The notes under the pieces were generated by a model. That model had not been told where the DNA came from and searched no databases. It was given only the letters and a program-made list of their open reading frames with translations. From contig CM030368.1 of the NCBI GenBank assembly GCA_017893485.1, positions 106,523,549-106,587,548 on the forward strand: a DNA stretch of 64,000 nt. Direction: 5' to 3'. The translations under genes and the position numbers were made by a program. Source of the stretch: Hemerocallis citrina. Lineage: Eukaryota > Streptophyta > Magnoliopsida > Asparagales > Asphodelaceae. Shown in pieces: positions 12,726 through 25,898 of this stretch; position 1 is the stretch's first letter, and every line of letters begins with the position of its first letter.

Positions 12726-12866
12726 AAAACAATCCTAAACACACCCACTCGTATCAGTAATGACGTGATCCACCTCATCAGCGTCAGCTTCGGTCAAGGC
12801 AAATACTCGCCCCAGCTAGTACGGCTTTTTCCCGGCCTGCTGAGTTGGTCCATTACGGACGACATC

Positions 12867-13771
12867 CTACAGCTTGGGGCAATGAGACATGTAGTGGCCT
12901 GTCTCTCCACAGTTGAAACAAGTCACAGAAGGTATCACCCAAGAATTTTCCGGTCTTCCTGCTACCTGAACAGCGTTCGCACCCGTAGGCTTGAACCTTT
13001 GAGCCGGCTGCTGTCCCCTGACATTTCCAGCAACTGCGGGTCGCTTCCCCACATTCCAGTTGTTCTTCCAATTCTGAACAGTGTGGAACTGCTCCATGTT
13101 TGCCTCCGTGGCTGCCGCTCGTTTGACCAGCTTGTCAAACATCCTCATATCGAGGGGTATCATCCTGGATCTCAGACTTGGACTCAAACCATGCATGAAT
13201 TTTCGAGCCTTCTTCGCCTCGTCCATCACCAGTTGGATGCATACCTCGAGAGTTGAGTGAATCTTGTCTCATACTCCCTAACCGATATGCCGCCCTGCTG
13301 CAGCACCAGATTCTCTTTAGCCTTCTTCTCCTGGACGTCTGATGGAAAGTAATGACTGCGGAATTTCTTTAAGAATTGCTCCCAGCCAAGAACAATATCC
13401 CCCATCATCCGCTTCATTGACTACCACCACATAGCCGCATCCTTCTCGAATTGCAGCGCCGCCAACTTCACCTTGCTGCCCTCCGGAGTCTCCAAGATTT
13501 CGAAGATAGTCTCTACTTGTCAGATCCAATTGTCAGCCGCGTCAGGGTCTGACTTCCCTTCAAACACTGGTGGCTTCATCCGCTTGAATGATTCCACGAG
13601 TTTGATTGCTTCGGGTACTGGATTCGCAGGCACCCTTCCTTGATTCTGATTCATGACAACGGCATTGAGTGTCTGATAGACCCTCGCTAACTCTATTTCC
13701 AAGTTCCGACCTTTTCTATTTCGAGCTCCTCTTCTAGCCATATTCTGATGCAAAAGATCCATTAAATTCAA
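12867..13771 (-). pseudogene. Gypsy gag with zinc knuckle, broken
   Basis: Pieces 13771-13520, 13417-13226 and 13229-12867 form one gag capsid/nucleocapsid gene. Seen are 'VETIFEILETPEGSKV', 'WEQFLKKFRSHYFP' and the CCHC knuckle CFNCGETGHYMSHC at about 12900. Breaks are a TGA (13519, where an Arg CGA is expected), a TAG (13420), a -1 frameshift at about 13228 (a missing C before CTGGTGATG) and a TAG after 'CPKL' (12866). The start Met is not certain. Confidence 0.85.
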
Positions 13772-14078
13772 AGTACAACATGATTTTTAGATCAACTTTC
13801 TATTTCATTGAATTTCAAACTTTATACATTCGAATTTAAAACATTTCTGACATCAAATAAAAGCAGTAAGAAGATACAACAATCTAGTTCCTACGGTTCC
13901 TCTTGGCTTCTCGAAGCTCTTCCCGTAGTTCCTCCACTTCTTCTTTCAGTACATCGTACATGTTTTTCCTCTTCTCGAGTTTCCAAACACGATGACTGAG
14001 AATTGCAATACTCTCCTTGCTCTTCGCACACTGTGCCTGCAGTAGCTCTGCTCTTCGCACACTGTTCCTCCACTTCTT
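13772..14078 (-). other. Remnant upstream of gag, joined to truncated LTR
   Basis: There is no recognisable domain; the 60-codon frame here is not convincing. At 14074-14079 it joins directly to the LTR part beginning 'tttttgaagtttatat', so a deletion removed about 1.3 kb of the 5' LTR end together with the primer-binding site and leader. Confidence 0.6.
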
Positions 14079-15924
14079 TTTGAAGTTTATATACTCAAGG
14101 ATTTTCTAATATTTTTACAATATTTATTTTATTTTTTAAAAGCTCAAAATAATCACAAAGGAAGAAAAAAAAGAGAAAAAAGATTTTTTCCAAAAAAATT
14201 CGGTCACTGCCAGATTCGAACTGCACAACACACACACGGTGCACAGTCACTGAGACCCAAGGCCCCACGCGCTATCCAAAAGGGACAGGCGCCCAACTGT
14301 CACAAGGGGGAGGTGAAAGGGGTTTGAGTTTGATTCTCGGTATTTGGAAAAAATCGAATTTTTCGAATAAAAAGTCTCTGCCGAGACTTGAACCCACACA
14401 CACTTAGTCACAAGTTGCTACAGTAATGCAACTAATGCGCCCCTACAACCAGTATGACCATAGGAATTAACTGATATGGGATTGGTTCAAAATAGGTTTA
14501 AGTCGAGTCTTTGTTTATTTGAAATATTTCATTTTTCAAAAGATCATAACTTAGTTTCTTCTTCACAAAAATTTCTAAAAATTTCCAGAATGCTAAATCT
14601 ACATACATTTAACAAATCATTGTTTTTAAAATAATTTTTTTGACATTAAAATAAGTATTTTCACTCTAATTTATGTTCTATGTTTACAAATTGCAAAAAT
14701 TCACTTCAACAAATCCTCTACTCAATTTCTTCAATTAAGATTTTATTAAAAGTGTAAATTTCTGTTTGTCCTTCTTTATTCATAATACTTACAGTAAAAG
14801 TTGCATTCCTTGAGCAAAATAATACAATGGTTCAATAAATGCAAAATTTAACAATTCATTCACTAACCAATACATGAATATTTTTCTACAATTACATGAT
14901 TCCAATTCGACAATTTCATGGCAATAAGTGAAATTAACTACATTAAACATTAATTATAATCAATAGCACGCAATTCATCAAGCATTTACTCATTCGTTTA
15001 GCAAGTTCTTTTTAAAGTCAACAAGTGATTATCTTATTAGTTCTTTTAGCATGCATATGTATCAAAATCTCTAGATTGATGTCTAATATTAGAAGTATAG
15101 AAAAACACCCACCTATTTGAAGAAGGTACTACAAAACTCCTTGAATCTCCTAGAACACACGAGCGGTCCTTCTCCTCCTAGAACGAGCCACTACAATGTT
15201 CCTCCTCCTTGCACTTGGTGAGATCCGAACCTCTCCTTGCCGTGGGTTGTAGTAGCTGGCCACCAAAAGAACACACACACTAATGCACTCAATCTTTTTA
15301 CTCTCTCTCAATCTTTTACTCTCCTATATAGTTTTCTTTCTTACAAAAAGTTTCTTAGTGTTGTATGCATAAAGGGAGGGGTATTTATACTAGTTTTAGG
15401 GTGGAATGGAGGGCTAGGATTGCATTAGATAGTTGTAGATGAATGACTAGGATACAATGGGAAGTTGTAACAACCACCCATGAACACGAAAATCACCACT
15501 CCACTAATCCACACCCCCACTTTCTCTCTCATGCAATCCGGCCAAGGAGGGTTTGCAAAGCAAACACACGTGCAAGCACGTGTTCCAACTAGTGTCCCCC
15601 TAATTAAAATTGTACATTACAAATTAATTAATTGTCTACAAAAATGTGTCTACATGACAAGTTGTTTAAAAAAGTAATTAATTCATGGGCTTTAAAAATA
15701 ATGGGCTTTTAGAATAAAATAATTAATTTGTTAGGTTGGGCTTTATTTAGAAAACGATCTTAGGCTTCTTAAAATGGGCTTAAAAGAAAAGAGAAGGAAA
15801 GAAATTAATTATTTGCTCATGTTATAAAAAATTATTTCATAAGAAAATATTTATACACAAGTTTGCACGTGCACAACACTTAAAATCAACAATTTCACAT
15901 TTAATAAAAATTCAGGGTATTACA
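14079..15924 (-). repeat. Truncated 5' LTR of the gypsy element
   Basis: It matches 7612-9434 almost base for base, ending in ttcagggtattaca. It keeps U3 and the TATA box (15389-15382) but lacks the R/U5 end. The tRNA-like boxes are present at about 14215-14280 with changes. Confidence 0.9.
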
Positions 15925-18533
15925 CTTATATTCATAGAACAGTAAGAAATTCATTTAAAAATTCGATAAAATTTATAATCCGGTTCTTAATCATGTTGGG
16001 CAACACACTGGAATTTATCATGGCATAATTACTGTCACGCCCTGCTTCCCAAAAGAGAATACGGAATACGGATACGCGACAAAAGCCCAGTGAATGATTT
16101 TCATCATCCATAAACTGTTCAAGAATCTTTACAACATTTCACAAGAAGAATCAGAGTTAGAAGCAAAAGAATCAACCAAGTATGCACATATGAACCAAAA
16201 TACCAACAAGAATACTTGAAACTAAAATATTATAATCTCAAATAATCCAAATATGAATAAGTCAAATATCTTGGGTCACATGGTCCAAATACAAAGAAAT
16301 CCAAGTACAAAATATAACTGTTCAAAGCAAGCAACAAGAAATAATAATAGCAAAATCTAGCATTAATATCTCATATCACCAACACCATCTGGTACTTGTT
16401 CTCCAAAATCTACAATTTAATAAATTGCAGGAAGAGGAAAAGAAAACTTCCGTCAATGCAAGTTACGGGCCACTTGTAGTGCAGGATACAAGTACATGGG
16501 AAAAAACTAACTAATAACATGGAACATTCATGATAACAAAATAGAATACTAGCATGGCAAAATGAAAAAGTACAAGTGGCATGTATCATGTGTCAAGTGA
16601 ACAAGTATCATATAAACAGGAAACAAGTGTCACGAATCAAGAATCAAGAATCAAATATCACGAAATCAAGTAATAGGTAACAAGTGTCAAGTAGTCAAGT
16701 ACAAGTATCAAGTAGCAAGTGTCAAGTGATTATGTTCAAGTCTTGTATTATTACTATCTAGGTAGCACTTTATGTAGCCCACACTACATGGTTGCTACAA
16801 CAATCAATTTTGCTTTAGATTTTTTAGTGGATTCTATAGGTCATGTACTCGGGTATCACAGAATCACAGAACATGGTCGGTAAACTTGATTGGTAACTGA
16901 AATTAACTTGGTCAGTAAACTTGATCGGTAATAGAAATTAACTTGATCGGTAACTTGGTCGGTAAACTTGATCGGTAAACTTGATCAGTAACTTGATCGG
17001 TAAACATGTTATACGGAAAACACGAGTCCCCTTCCGAGTACAGACTCCTATATTGCCTACTACTAGATCTTTCCCTTAATCCCGGCTTGGTTACTTGTTA
17101 TTATTATCAAACAGGCATATACATGCACAAAATAGGTCAAGAATAGCATGGTATAAACAAGTAACAGGTTCAGATAAGAAGATAAACATGTACGGGTGAA
17201 AGGCAAAACACAAAAGAGTAGGAACAACGAAAATTCTAGTTCAGGACAGCAAGACAGTACTGCACTAAAATGGGATTCCTGTTGCTTCAAAAATACAAAT
17301 CTGGATCTGTCAAAGAGTCTGGAAAATAGACTCCCTTCCGAATCCAGCAAACATATATGAGTCATATGGTATTTCACAAAATCAAGTCTCAAAACAGGTT
17401 TGAATCCAGAAAATACATTCAGTCAGAAATCAGAAGATTGTATTCAAAGTCAGGAAAACAGCATGAAAACTCTTTAATTAAATTCAAGAAAAGTCTGGGG
17501 TATTCCCATATATGTGTCATCAGAATATAAAGTTTCATAATTTTTCAATAAAAATAGAGTAGTCAAGTAAAATCAGAAAACAATAAGACATGACAGTTTT
17601 GTAAATATGAAATCATAAACACTGCAGTACGAAAACAACAATATCTCGCAAACCATAAATCGAAATTCAAATCCACCAAAAGGTTAATTAAATAGATACT
17701 GTAAGTTAACTTTCATATTCAGAAATATTTTAGAAACAGCAAGTAGATATAGGTCGAAAATCAAGTTCTTTACAGAACAGTAGTAAAATTCTGCATGTAA
17801 AACCTTTATTTGCAAGCATGAAACAGTCTGTAAAACATCTCAAATAAATCCATCAAATTCTGGATAAACCCCAATAAAGTCAAGAAGTACTGAGCAAAGT
17901 TTTAGATCAAAATAATAATTTTAATACCAGAATAAAAATAGATTACTCTTCAGAATTATAGAAAACAAAATTTGGAAATCTTTCGACACTATTGTAGTAA
18001 AATAGATATAACTCACAAACCGTAAATCAAAACTGAGATGCATCATAAGGGTTGAAAAATAGACAGAACCCTCTACAAATCATGTTCAAAAATCATTTTC
18101 AAATACTGATCTTAATAGGGTCTAAAAAACTGATCAAAACAGAAAAGCCAGCAAAACAGAAAATATCTCATGTGCACAAAATCAACTAGTTCACACAGAA
18201 CTCATCCAAAACACCACCAAACATAAAATATAGTGTACTAGATGTCCAAGCAACACGGTATAGGGTATTTCAAAAGTCCAAAACAAGTCTACCACGAATA
18301 ACACATCAAGCACACGATATCATATGAACAACACACATATATGCAATAAGATGCGGTCAATCCTAGGTTATATCCTGTCATGTATGTCGTGAGGCAACTA
18401 TGGTCAAATCATCACTATAGAGACAATATCAACAAGGGATTCACACACAAATTGTCTCTAGAACCCAACTACACTACAAGCGGTATTTAGTACTTGTATT
18501 TACAAAGGAATTTAATACAAGTTACTTGCCTGG

Positions 18534-18583
18534 AAGACAATGATGGAACAAAGCAAGCACAAGAATAATGGGAACGGATTCCC
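18534..18583 (-). promoter_or_regulatory. Hairpin plus AG|GC donor-like site in LTR leader
   Basis: On the - strand GGGAA/TTCCC with a 4-nt loop (18583-18570) lies 28 nt before CAGGCAAGT (18542-18534). The stem bases differ from those at 3760-3775 but pairing is kept. Confidence 0.45.
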
Positions 18584-18689
18584 AGGCACGAACACCACGA
18601 ATGAACAAGAACACGAGCGCACGAGCAACGAACACACGAACCCAAAAACGAGCATAACTCACGAACTAATCATGAACAAACGATCATAG

Positions 18690-18970
18690 CAAAATCACGA
18701 ACAGCACGGATCTCGATGATCGAGATGATCAAAATCGATTGGACGGCTGAGATCAAGAGATCAAGATCATGATGATCGAATCAGATCGGACGACCAGATC
18801 TCCTTGATGATGAAGATGATGATGATAACCAAGATCGATCGATCGAATGGCTGCGATCAAAGGAATCTTGATGCTCATCATGATCATGATGATTAAGAGG
18901 AAATCAGACGGTCCACATCCAATCAAACATGATGATGATGATCGTGATGATCGATGACCCACATTCAAAG
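18690..18970. repeat. GATC/GATGAT-rich low-complexity leader segment
   Basis: It has dense GATC and GATGAT words ('gatcaagatcatgatgatcg', 'gatcgatcgatcg'). It lies in the transcribed leader of the solo LTR and encodes nothing convincing. Confidence 0.7.
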
Positions 18971-19267
18971 ATGATCACACCTCAATCAACAGCACACCCA
19001 CGGGCATGGTGGCAGATGGTGGGTGGCAGGATGGCGCGACAACAGACGGAGCACTGCTGCAATCGGTGTCGGGAGAACAGGCCGGGGCTGTCGCGGCTGC
19101 TGTTGTTGCTGACTGTCGAGAGGCGCCGCGACAGAAAGAGGCACAGCACGGGGCTGCACCGAGGTTGCTACGCCACTGCGGAGGCTGACGGGATAGGAGG
19201 AGAGCGCCGGAGACGAGGACGCACAGGGGGATGGGTGCATGGGTCGAAGAAGAGGATAGGAGGCTGG

Positions 19268-21902
19268 TGTAGCGCCCCGAATTTCTAATATGAGAGCTTA
19301 GAAAATACGTGGCGAAATCCCAGTAATCCACTTCAATACAACAATAAACACCAACAAACACCACTAAAATTTTCTTTCTTTTATTACAACAATTATTACA
19401 AATCCCAGCGGAAGTCTAATCATTTCAACACAAACTAATCTTTTTATTTACAATTCAAAATGATCTCAAATATCCTTTACAGTTTTTCACCAATCACTAA
19501 ATAATCCAATTATCTCAAACTGCCCACTCACGCATTCAACCTCCAATCTAAGCAATAACCTGCAACATGTGAGGCTAGAGTTGAACCCTAACCCCCAAAC
19601 TACGGGGTCAGCCATAAATGGTGTGAGTGGCAACAAATCAAACAAATAACATAAATGAACTTAAAGCATAATGTCCAACAATAATAATCAAACAATAAAG
19701 TATGAAGTAACGACAGAGAATGATGGGTGATATCAAAACCAAAAGCCAAGTGTGTAAAACGGAAATCCAAATGCATAAAAGTGATTCAAGAAAACATCAT
19801 GACTACATGCTGACAACGATGACTACTAAGAGATGAAGATAAACTATGATAATTTGCCCATGCTTGATCATTCCGGAGATAGATCCCACATCACAGGTAT
19901 TTCCCTGGATAATTCAGGAGATCTTCCCACATCTAAACACAGACTCATCATCACAATAATACCCCAAAAGCGTCGCCTCGACTCCGATCATTCCGTAGGT
20001 CAATCCCACATCTCAAGATAATTACTTGGATAATTCAGGAGAAATACCTCACATCTCAGGTTAACTACCTGGATAATTCCGGAGATAAATCACACATCAC
20101 AAGTTAACTACTTGGATAATTCAGGAGATTAAAATCCTACATCAAAAGCCATACTGAGGTGCATAACTCATGTCCTCATTCGTCATGACACTACTAATGC
20201 CTGTCCTTATCAATTTGGGTTACTGAACAAATCTCCTAGAGTAGTGTACCCTACCGGACTAAAAATCTGAATACTGAAAATGTGCCTCAACAAATAACTA
20301 AACAAATATCTCAACACCGGTATACTAGGGTCACATACCTCTAGAGACTCAAAACAAATATCTGAACAAATTCCCACTGAACAAGTGGCTCCACTGAATA
20401 AATCAAAATCATGTTCTCAACTAAACAACTTAAAATCAAACACTAAACAAAATATCTCATAATCAAATACAAAGATCCTTCAGGACCAGTCGACTGCATA
20501 TCAGATCAGTCGACTGTCCAGAGGACATAATCCAACATTTCTCAAAAATAACTTAGGCATGATCAGTCGACTTACCAAGGAGTCAGTCGACTGCCCCGAG
20601 ACAAAAACAAATAATTCTCAGCAAAAATATTCTAAGTATATCAGTCGACTGAGAGGGGTCATAGGTCGACTGTCCCGAACAAATCTCAAAGACTAAAAAT
20701 ACACAATAGGCTCGTACCAGTCGTCTGCTTTATAGTCCAGTCGACTGTCGGCTACAGGTTTTCAACAATAGGTCTGAACACAAATCAAACTGGAGTTTTC
20801 TAAAGATTCACTGAACATAAAATCAATTGTATCTAGGCTAATAAACAACTCTCAATAATCTCCATCTTGGATACATTACTCAATCAATCAGTTTTCTCAA
20901 ATCTCATATTCTCATGATCTAAACTCTAAATCCTCCCATTAGGGCTTTTTCTCAACAAATGTCTTTCACATCTTAATCAGAATCTGGTTTACAATCACAA
21001 GATCCAGATGTTTATCATCTGATCACCACATTATCAATTCCTAATATGTCTCCCAACAATACGATCTCATCAATCAAACTTTTCCTCAACAAATCTTAAT
21101 ATTTCTCATACATGATCCAAATATCAAATAAGAGTTCTCATCCTCCATATCAAATTAAAGATCCATATCATACATACAATGCATCTAACAAAATAAAGGC
21201 ATAATGATCACAAATAAGCATAACAAAAGGTCTCACGTCATTCATCAATCAAACAAACAAAGCAAAGCAAACAAAACAATCCACTCACCTTTGATTCGAA
21301 GAAAAATCCACAAAAAGCTTCTCCTTGCTAGATCCAAGAATCCTCCTTTTTGCTCCTCAAATAATCTCAAAATCTGAATATGCTCAATGACGGCTGGGAA
21401 GAGAATTTTCCCTTAAATATGCCGGATTGTATATTAGGGTTTTATTCCCACTTTGCAAAATAATCCTTTCCAAAAATACTTCTTGCATATATATAATTCT
21501 TTTCTTGAAAATTGAATCAAATATCATTTAAATTAGGATCTAATAGAAAAATATATTTCTAAACCTCAACAAATACTGATCGGAATGTCCAGTAAATACG
21601 TTTTGCACTTCAACCCTCAAAATTGTCAATTTTGCAAATAAGTCCTTCTTTTCTCAAAAATTGCAAATAGTACTAATTAATTTCAGAAAAATCTGGAAAA
21701 ATACTAAATAATTCTCAAATAATAAATAATGATTTTTCATAAAGAAAACTTAATTTTTCAAACTTCTCAAAAGTCATTTGCACGTGTTTTGCACGTGTAC
21801 AAAAGATAAATTTCTTAGAAAATATTTATTAAATTCTCAAAAATCATTTAAATTCATTTTTCAAATAATTAAAATAATATTTGAAAATACAGGGGTTCTA
21901 CA
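19268..21902 (-). mobile_element. Solo LTR (TGTAGAACCCC family)
   Basis: It is bounded on the + strand by tgtagcgccccg and ggggttctaca with a perfect TSD gctgg (19263-19267, 21903-21907). Length is 2635 bp. It sits in the leader of the solo LTR 16033-22646. A TATTTAAG promoter-like site lies at 21420-21413, about 485 bp from its start. The same offset is seen for the TATA box of the solo LTR at 60535-63438, suggesting related LTRs. It carries the paired GTCGACTG sites. Confidence 0.92.
20488..20748. repeat. Four pairs of GTCGACTG-type sites, 20-21 bp apart
   Basis: Sites begin at 20489/20509, 20566/20586, 20644/20665 and 20720/20740. Most are the 10-bp palindrome CAGTCGACTG or one base off. 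Spacing within a pair is constant while the sequence between is not. They lie downstream of the TATA-like site, so in the transcribed leader. Confidence 0.85.
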
Positions 21903-22667
21903 GCTGGCGCGTCGCTGGGGTGAAGCGACGGGAGGTTGAGGAAAAAACAGCAAGGTGAGGGAGGGGGGAGTACAAGGACGAGAGGGAGAATGGGAGAAAC
22001 GAAGGAGAGGATGGGTAAACATGAGGTAGGGGAAGGCGGCTGGTAGGGAGGAGACGAACAGGTGCATGGGGTTATATAGGAGTAGGGTAGGGTTTAGGGG
22101 TTAACAAGGTTGGGTTTCGGGTAGGATTAAGAACAAGGTTTGGGTAGTTAGGTAACGGGTATGAGTAGTTTATTGGGTTAATGGGTATAGGGTATCCAAT
22201 AAGAAAAATAGGGTTTAAAATCCAATAAAAAATATAACCAATAAAATATTGTTTATAATATAAAGTTATTTGCATTACAATACAGAATTTATTTAAAAAT
22301 TACTACAAATATATTTTAGAAATAGAACTAAGTTTTTAATAACCAATCAACGTAATAACCATAATAAAATGATAACAAAAGTAATAATAATAATGATAAT
22401 ACTGTATAATAATAATAACAACAACAATAATAATCATAAACATAAACATAATAATAATAATAATACTAATAATAACCGAAAACAAATAAAATTATCGATA
22501 GATTTTAATAGAAGATCCAATAGTACAATTTGACAAAAGAATTTGAAAACTGGAAAGAAAAATTAAAATTAAAATTAAAATAATTTACGAAAATTTTAAA
22601 TATAGAAAATACACAATAATACGTTTTTGGGAAAACAGGGGTTACAATTACACTATTAATCTGACTT

Positions 22668-23050
22668 CACTACAAACTAGCACCTAATTCCCGGCATTTT
22701 TTTCCCCTTTGCCCGGCATTTAAAAACGCCGGGGATACACCCCACGGCGTTTCAAAAAACGCCGCCGCAAGCGCCATCCATTCCCCCGCCGGGGTTGATT
22801 TATGGAAACCCCGGCGCTTCCAAACGCCAGGCAATGTTCAGGTACCACGGCGTTTTGCGCTTTACATGCCGGGGTTTTGATTTTAATTTTTTTTTAGCAT
22901 TTTATAATCCCCGGCGTTTTAGAAACGCCGGGGAAGGTCTAAGAAATGCCGGGGAAGGCTATAGAAGCGTCGGGAAATGTTTCAGAAATGCCGGGGGGTA
23001 CCTTCAATCCCGGCGTTTCCAAACAAACGCCGGGGAAGGCTTTTGATTTT
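22668..23050. repeat. Left CACTA terminus and subterminal repeats
   Basis: After CACTACAAACTAGCACC come many short direct and inverted copies of CCCCGGCGTTT / AAACGCCGGGG and variants. These are the usual binding sites for the CACTA accessory protein TnpA. The 83-codon frame at 22795-23046 is a product of the repeats. Confidence 0.85.
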
Positions 23051-24001
23051 TTTTTTCCCTATTTCAAAATACAAAAACACAAATTAAATATTTACATACA
23101 CAAAAAAACCTATACACAATTCATAATAATGATCAATACAATATATTTCCAAATTAAGCAGTTTACCGAAGTCATTATATAACAAAATTCAAATTAACAT
23201 TAGTTTGACAACATACATACGAAATTTGTTTTATTGATCTTTAATCTCTTACATATATAAGTCTGATTTCCATTGTTCTTAGGATACAAATTTGCACGAA
23301 TAAACAAGACATAAAACAATACAAAAGAAGAAAGAAAAGAAACAGAAACATTAATAGTCAAATCCTGCACGCCTGAGAGTCAAATCCTCAATGTACACCA
23401 CCATCTCAAGCTACCTGAATTAAATAAGATGCATATGGTTAGAATCTTCATATTGTTTACTAACTGATACAATTGACATGGCTGATTACTCCCATGGTTT
23501 AATTGAATCAATCCACCTAATTATTACAAAACATAATAAAATATAAATTATGAATAAACCAATCATTTGCATTTAAAATGACCCTATAATTATATAAAAT
23601 CAGTTAGTAGAACAAGTAAAAAAAATTACACGCTAATATGGTTTCAGGTTTTACATCGAGTAATTGCTCGCAAGGAGGAAATTTGTTCCTCATTGCAGTT
23701 TTTAAACAACATTCTTTTCTAGTCATTACAAACTTAATTAGCTTTAAATGGTGAATATTCCCTGTTTGACAATTATAGTTTTAAACTCCTGATTCATATA
23801 TGCTGCATATCTAAAGCAAATTAACATCATAATTAACTAATAGCTACAAAGGAGCATAGAAATATAAGAAATTATCGAATGAGGGTAACTGATAACAACT
23901 TTGAAACTTCGTATATTTTTTTGCTAATTTGGAAACTCAGTACATAAGAAAATGGAATTCACAAGAAATTTACTCTGAAGTTAGCAATGCACATGACTTA
24001 C
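23051..24001. other. AT-rich interior of the CACTA element, no gene seen
   Basis: No domain is visible. A short - strand frame near 23410-23350 following TTCAGGTAG could be a terminal exon, but it is too short to support. Downstream GH9 exons are not present here. Confidence 0.4.
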
Positions 24002-24455
24002 CGCGAGTCCAGTTGAAGAAATGAAACTGCCTAAGTAAAAAGCACATGTTCATATCTGAAGCACCATGATATCGTCTCAGCATGTCCTCATCAGGATACC
24101 CTGGGTTCAAGAAAATCCGAAACCTCACCAAGAGCAATTCGGCTCCAGGGAGCTTGTTGTCCCAACTAAACACACTCGAATCCAACTTATTTGAGAATGC
24201 TCCAGCAGTCCTGGCTAGTACAGAATCGGTTGCATGTGACAAATATATGTAGTTTCCAGTTGCATAATACATCCAAGCATTGCCCCACATGAACTCGTCC
24301 CAGAACCCGGTTGAGTTGTAGAAGGGTGATATCATGTCATTCTCAGCGGAGTAAGGTGATCTTCGTCCTGGGTCTGTGGCAAAACTGAAGGAATTTTTTT
24401 TACAAAAATTAGTAAAGAAAAGGTAGATAATTCGCACTATGTTTTTTAACAATAA

Positions 24456-24600
24456 ATACAACAACAACAACAAAAAAATATTTTTCCCAACTAGTTGGGG
24501 TCGGCTACATGAATCCTGGTTTTCCATTCAGGTCGGTCGGTCGGTTTAGCACCATATCTTCTTCTCTACACTTACAAGCTATCATATTTCCACTGTTTCC
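24456..24600. mobile_element. SINE-like fragment in the second intron of the captured gene
   Basis: A (caa)n run followed by 'cccaactagttggggtcggc' and 'tacatgaatcc' resembles the 3' part of plant Au-type SINEs. It sits in the intron 24764-24385. No clear 5' end or TSD was found. Confidence 0.45.
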
Positions 24601-24982
24601 AACCAAGTAAGCTTATATCTTCCCCTACCCCTAACTCTACTATCAATACTTATTTAGGTCCAACATATTTATTGTTAATATGTTTATTAACAATAAATAA
24701 TGGAATATTTTGAAATCGAACAATAATTCTTTTAAATAGAAATCAAACACAATTTCAAACAAACCAGAAGGCAGTTGTAGCGGCTTGGACAAGTTTCTTG
24801 GAGTAAGCCTCCTGATTGCGGAATACGATGGAGGCAGCGGCCAATGCTGCTGCCACCTCGCTCCCTAGCTCAGGTGCAGACATGGATGTTTGTACGGGGC
24901 GTTGATGGGTGATGTCTTCGGGCCTTTGCCAGCAGTAATGTTCATCATCTAAGGAGGAAGAGCCTTTTCTCACGATTCCTAC

Positions 24983-25898
24983 CTAAAAATACGAGATGAT
25001 GTGACAAAACTAAACAATTATGGCATTATGACATCATTTACTATTTTTATTTTAAACTATGCAAGAATTTTCTTTCACCAAGAGTCGGCATTATCTAAGT
25101 ACGGGGCATTTAATGTCATTACTTTCCAGTGTATGCTTTAGGAGGAAAAAATGTGTTGCAGGCTGGCTTTGCGGACACTGACAATAGGGCGGCCACACAG
25201 AAACCATCACACATTATAATTATTACACAATGAGAAGTGGAATGTATCTACATTTTCTTTAAAAAAAATAATGAAACAGAAGGGTACCACTTGTAACTTG
25301 TAATTGTCACTTGGAAGCGATCAGACTTAGTTTGGCTGAGAAAACATACATAATAGAATTCAAGTCAATGACTCAAGGCGAATGAGGGGAGTAATCTCCG
25401 TATCGTGAATTAAACAAGAGTCCTGAGCACATGCACTGAACATAATTTTCTCCTTGGACCTTCCACGCACACATTGGAAATTATTGAGCTAATGCTCGAC
25501 CAATTCTTTTTTCTGATAATCAATGCTCGACCAAATTAATGTGTGATAAAATGCCTCATGCATAGTAATGTTGGAACAAATCCATATGTGCACATAGAAG
25601 TAATTTCCCTTTTCCATGCAACCAACGGATACTAGTGAACATTGTCAATGCCAGTGGAAATTAGTTATAAATGACAGTGAAGAAGCAATTCACAAGTAAA
25701 GTAGTATATCTGACAGAAAAGAATTCTACAGATACACACTATATATTGAACTCGTTCCTACATACTAAGGGTATTCTCATCCTTTTGAGGACATATATCA
25801 TATAACTCCCAAGAATGTCAGGATTTTAAAGGTTATATTGAAACAAGTATTTTTGAAGAAGATAACTGAAAGGCATTTTCCCCCTTTATATGTCATAC
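24983..25898 (-). other. First intron of the captured GH9 fragment
   Basis: Bounded by GT (25898) and AG (24983) on the - strand, AT-rich, no internal coding. Retention of the intron shows capture was at the DNA level, not through mRNA. Confidence 0.75.

Larger units (their letters stand above)
6287..15924 (-). mobile_element. Ty3/gypsy retrotransposon, Tekay/Del type, defective
   Basis: It is bounded by tgtaacacccc and ggtattaca with a perfect TSD cttat (6282-6286, 15925-15929), inside the long solo LTR. The order on the - strand is truncated 5' LTR, gag, protease, RT, RNase H, integrase with a chromodomain-like tail, polypurine tract, full 3' LTR. The C-terminal 'IVDRREKVLRNK...VEEATWE' signature and the 3.1-kb LTR fit the Tekay/Del chromovirus lineage. 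The right LTR lacks the part matching 6287-7611, and the primer-binding site and leader are gone. Coding parts hold several stops, one frameshift and an integrase deletion, so it cannot move by itself. Confidence 0.9.
16033..22646 (-). mobile_element. Solo LTR (TGTCACGCC family) with a nested solo LTR
   Basis: It starts tgtcacgccctgc and ends caggggttaca, flanked by a perfect TSD attac (16028-16032, 22647-22651). Without the nested LTR it is about 3974 bp. Its leader and TATA box (TATATAA, 22078-22072) show it reads on the - strand. It lies inside the long solo LTR 4954-40303, so one family member inserted into another. The open frames at 18929-19364 are GC-rich leader shadows on both strands and are not called as genes. 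Confidence 0.9.

Noticed and set aside
18929..19364. ORFs of 119 and 129 codons as small genes
   Set aside because: Overlapping on both strands in a GC-rich LTR leader; one crosses the nested LTR border at 19268, so it cannot be an original gene.
23350..23414. Short - strand frame after TTCAGGTAG ('LEMVVYIEDLTLRRAGFDY') as a terminal exon of the CACTA gene
   Set aside because: Only about 19 codons, an ambiguous acceptor, and a TAG just upstream in the same frame. No independent support.
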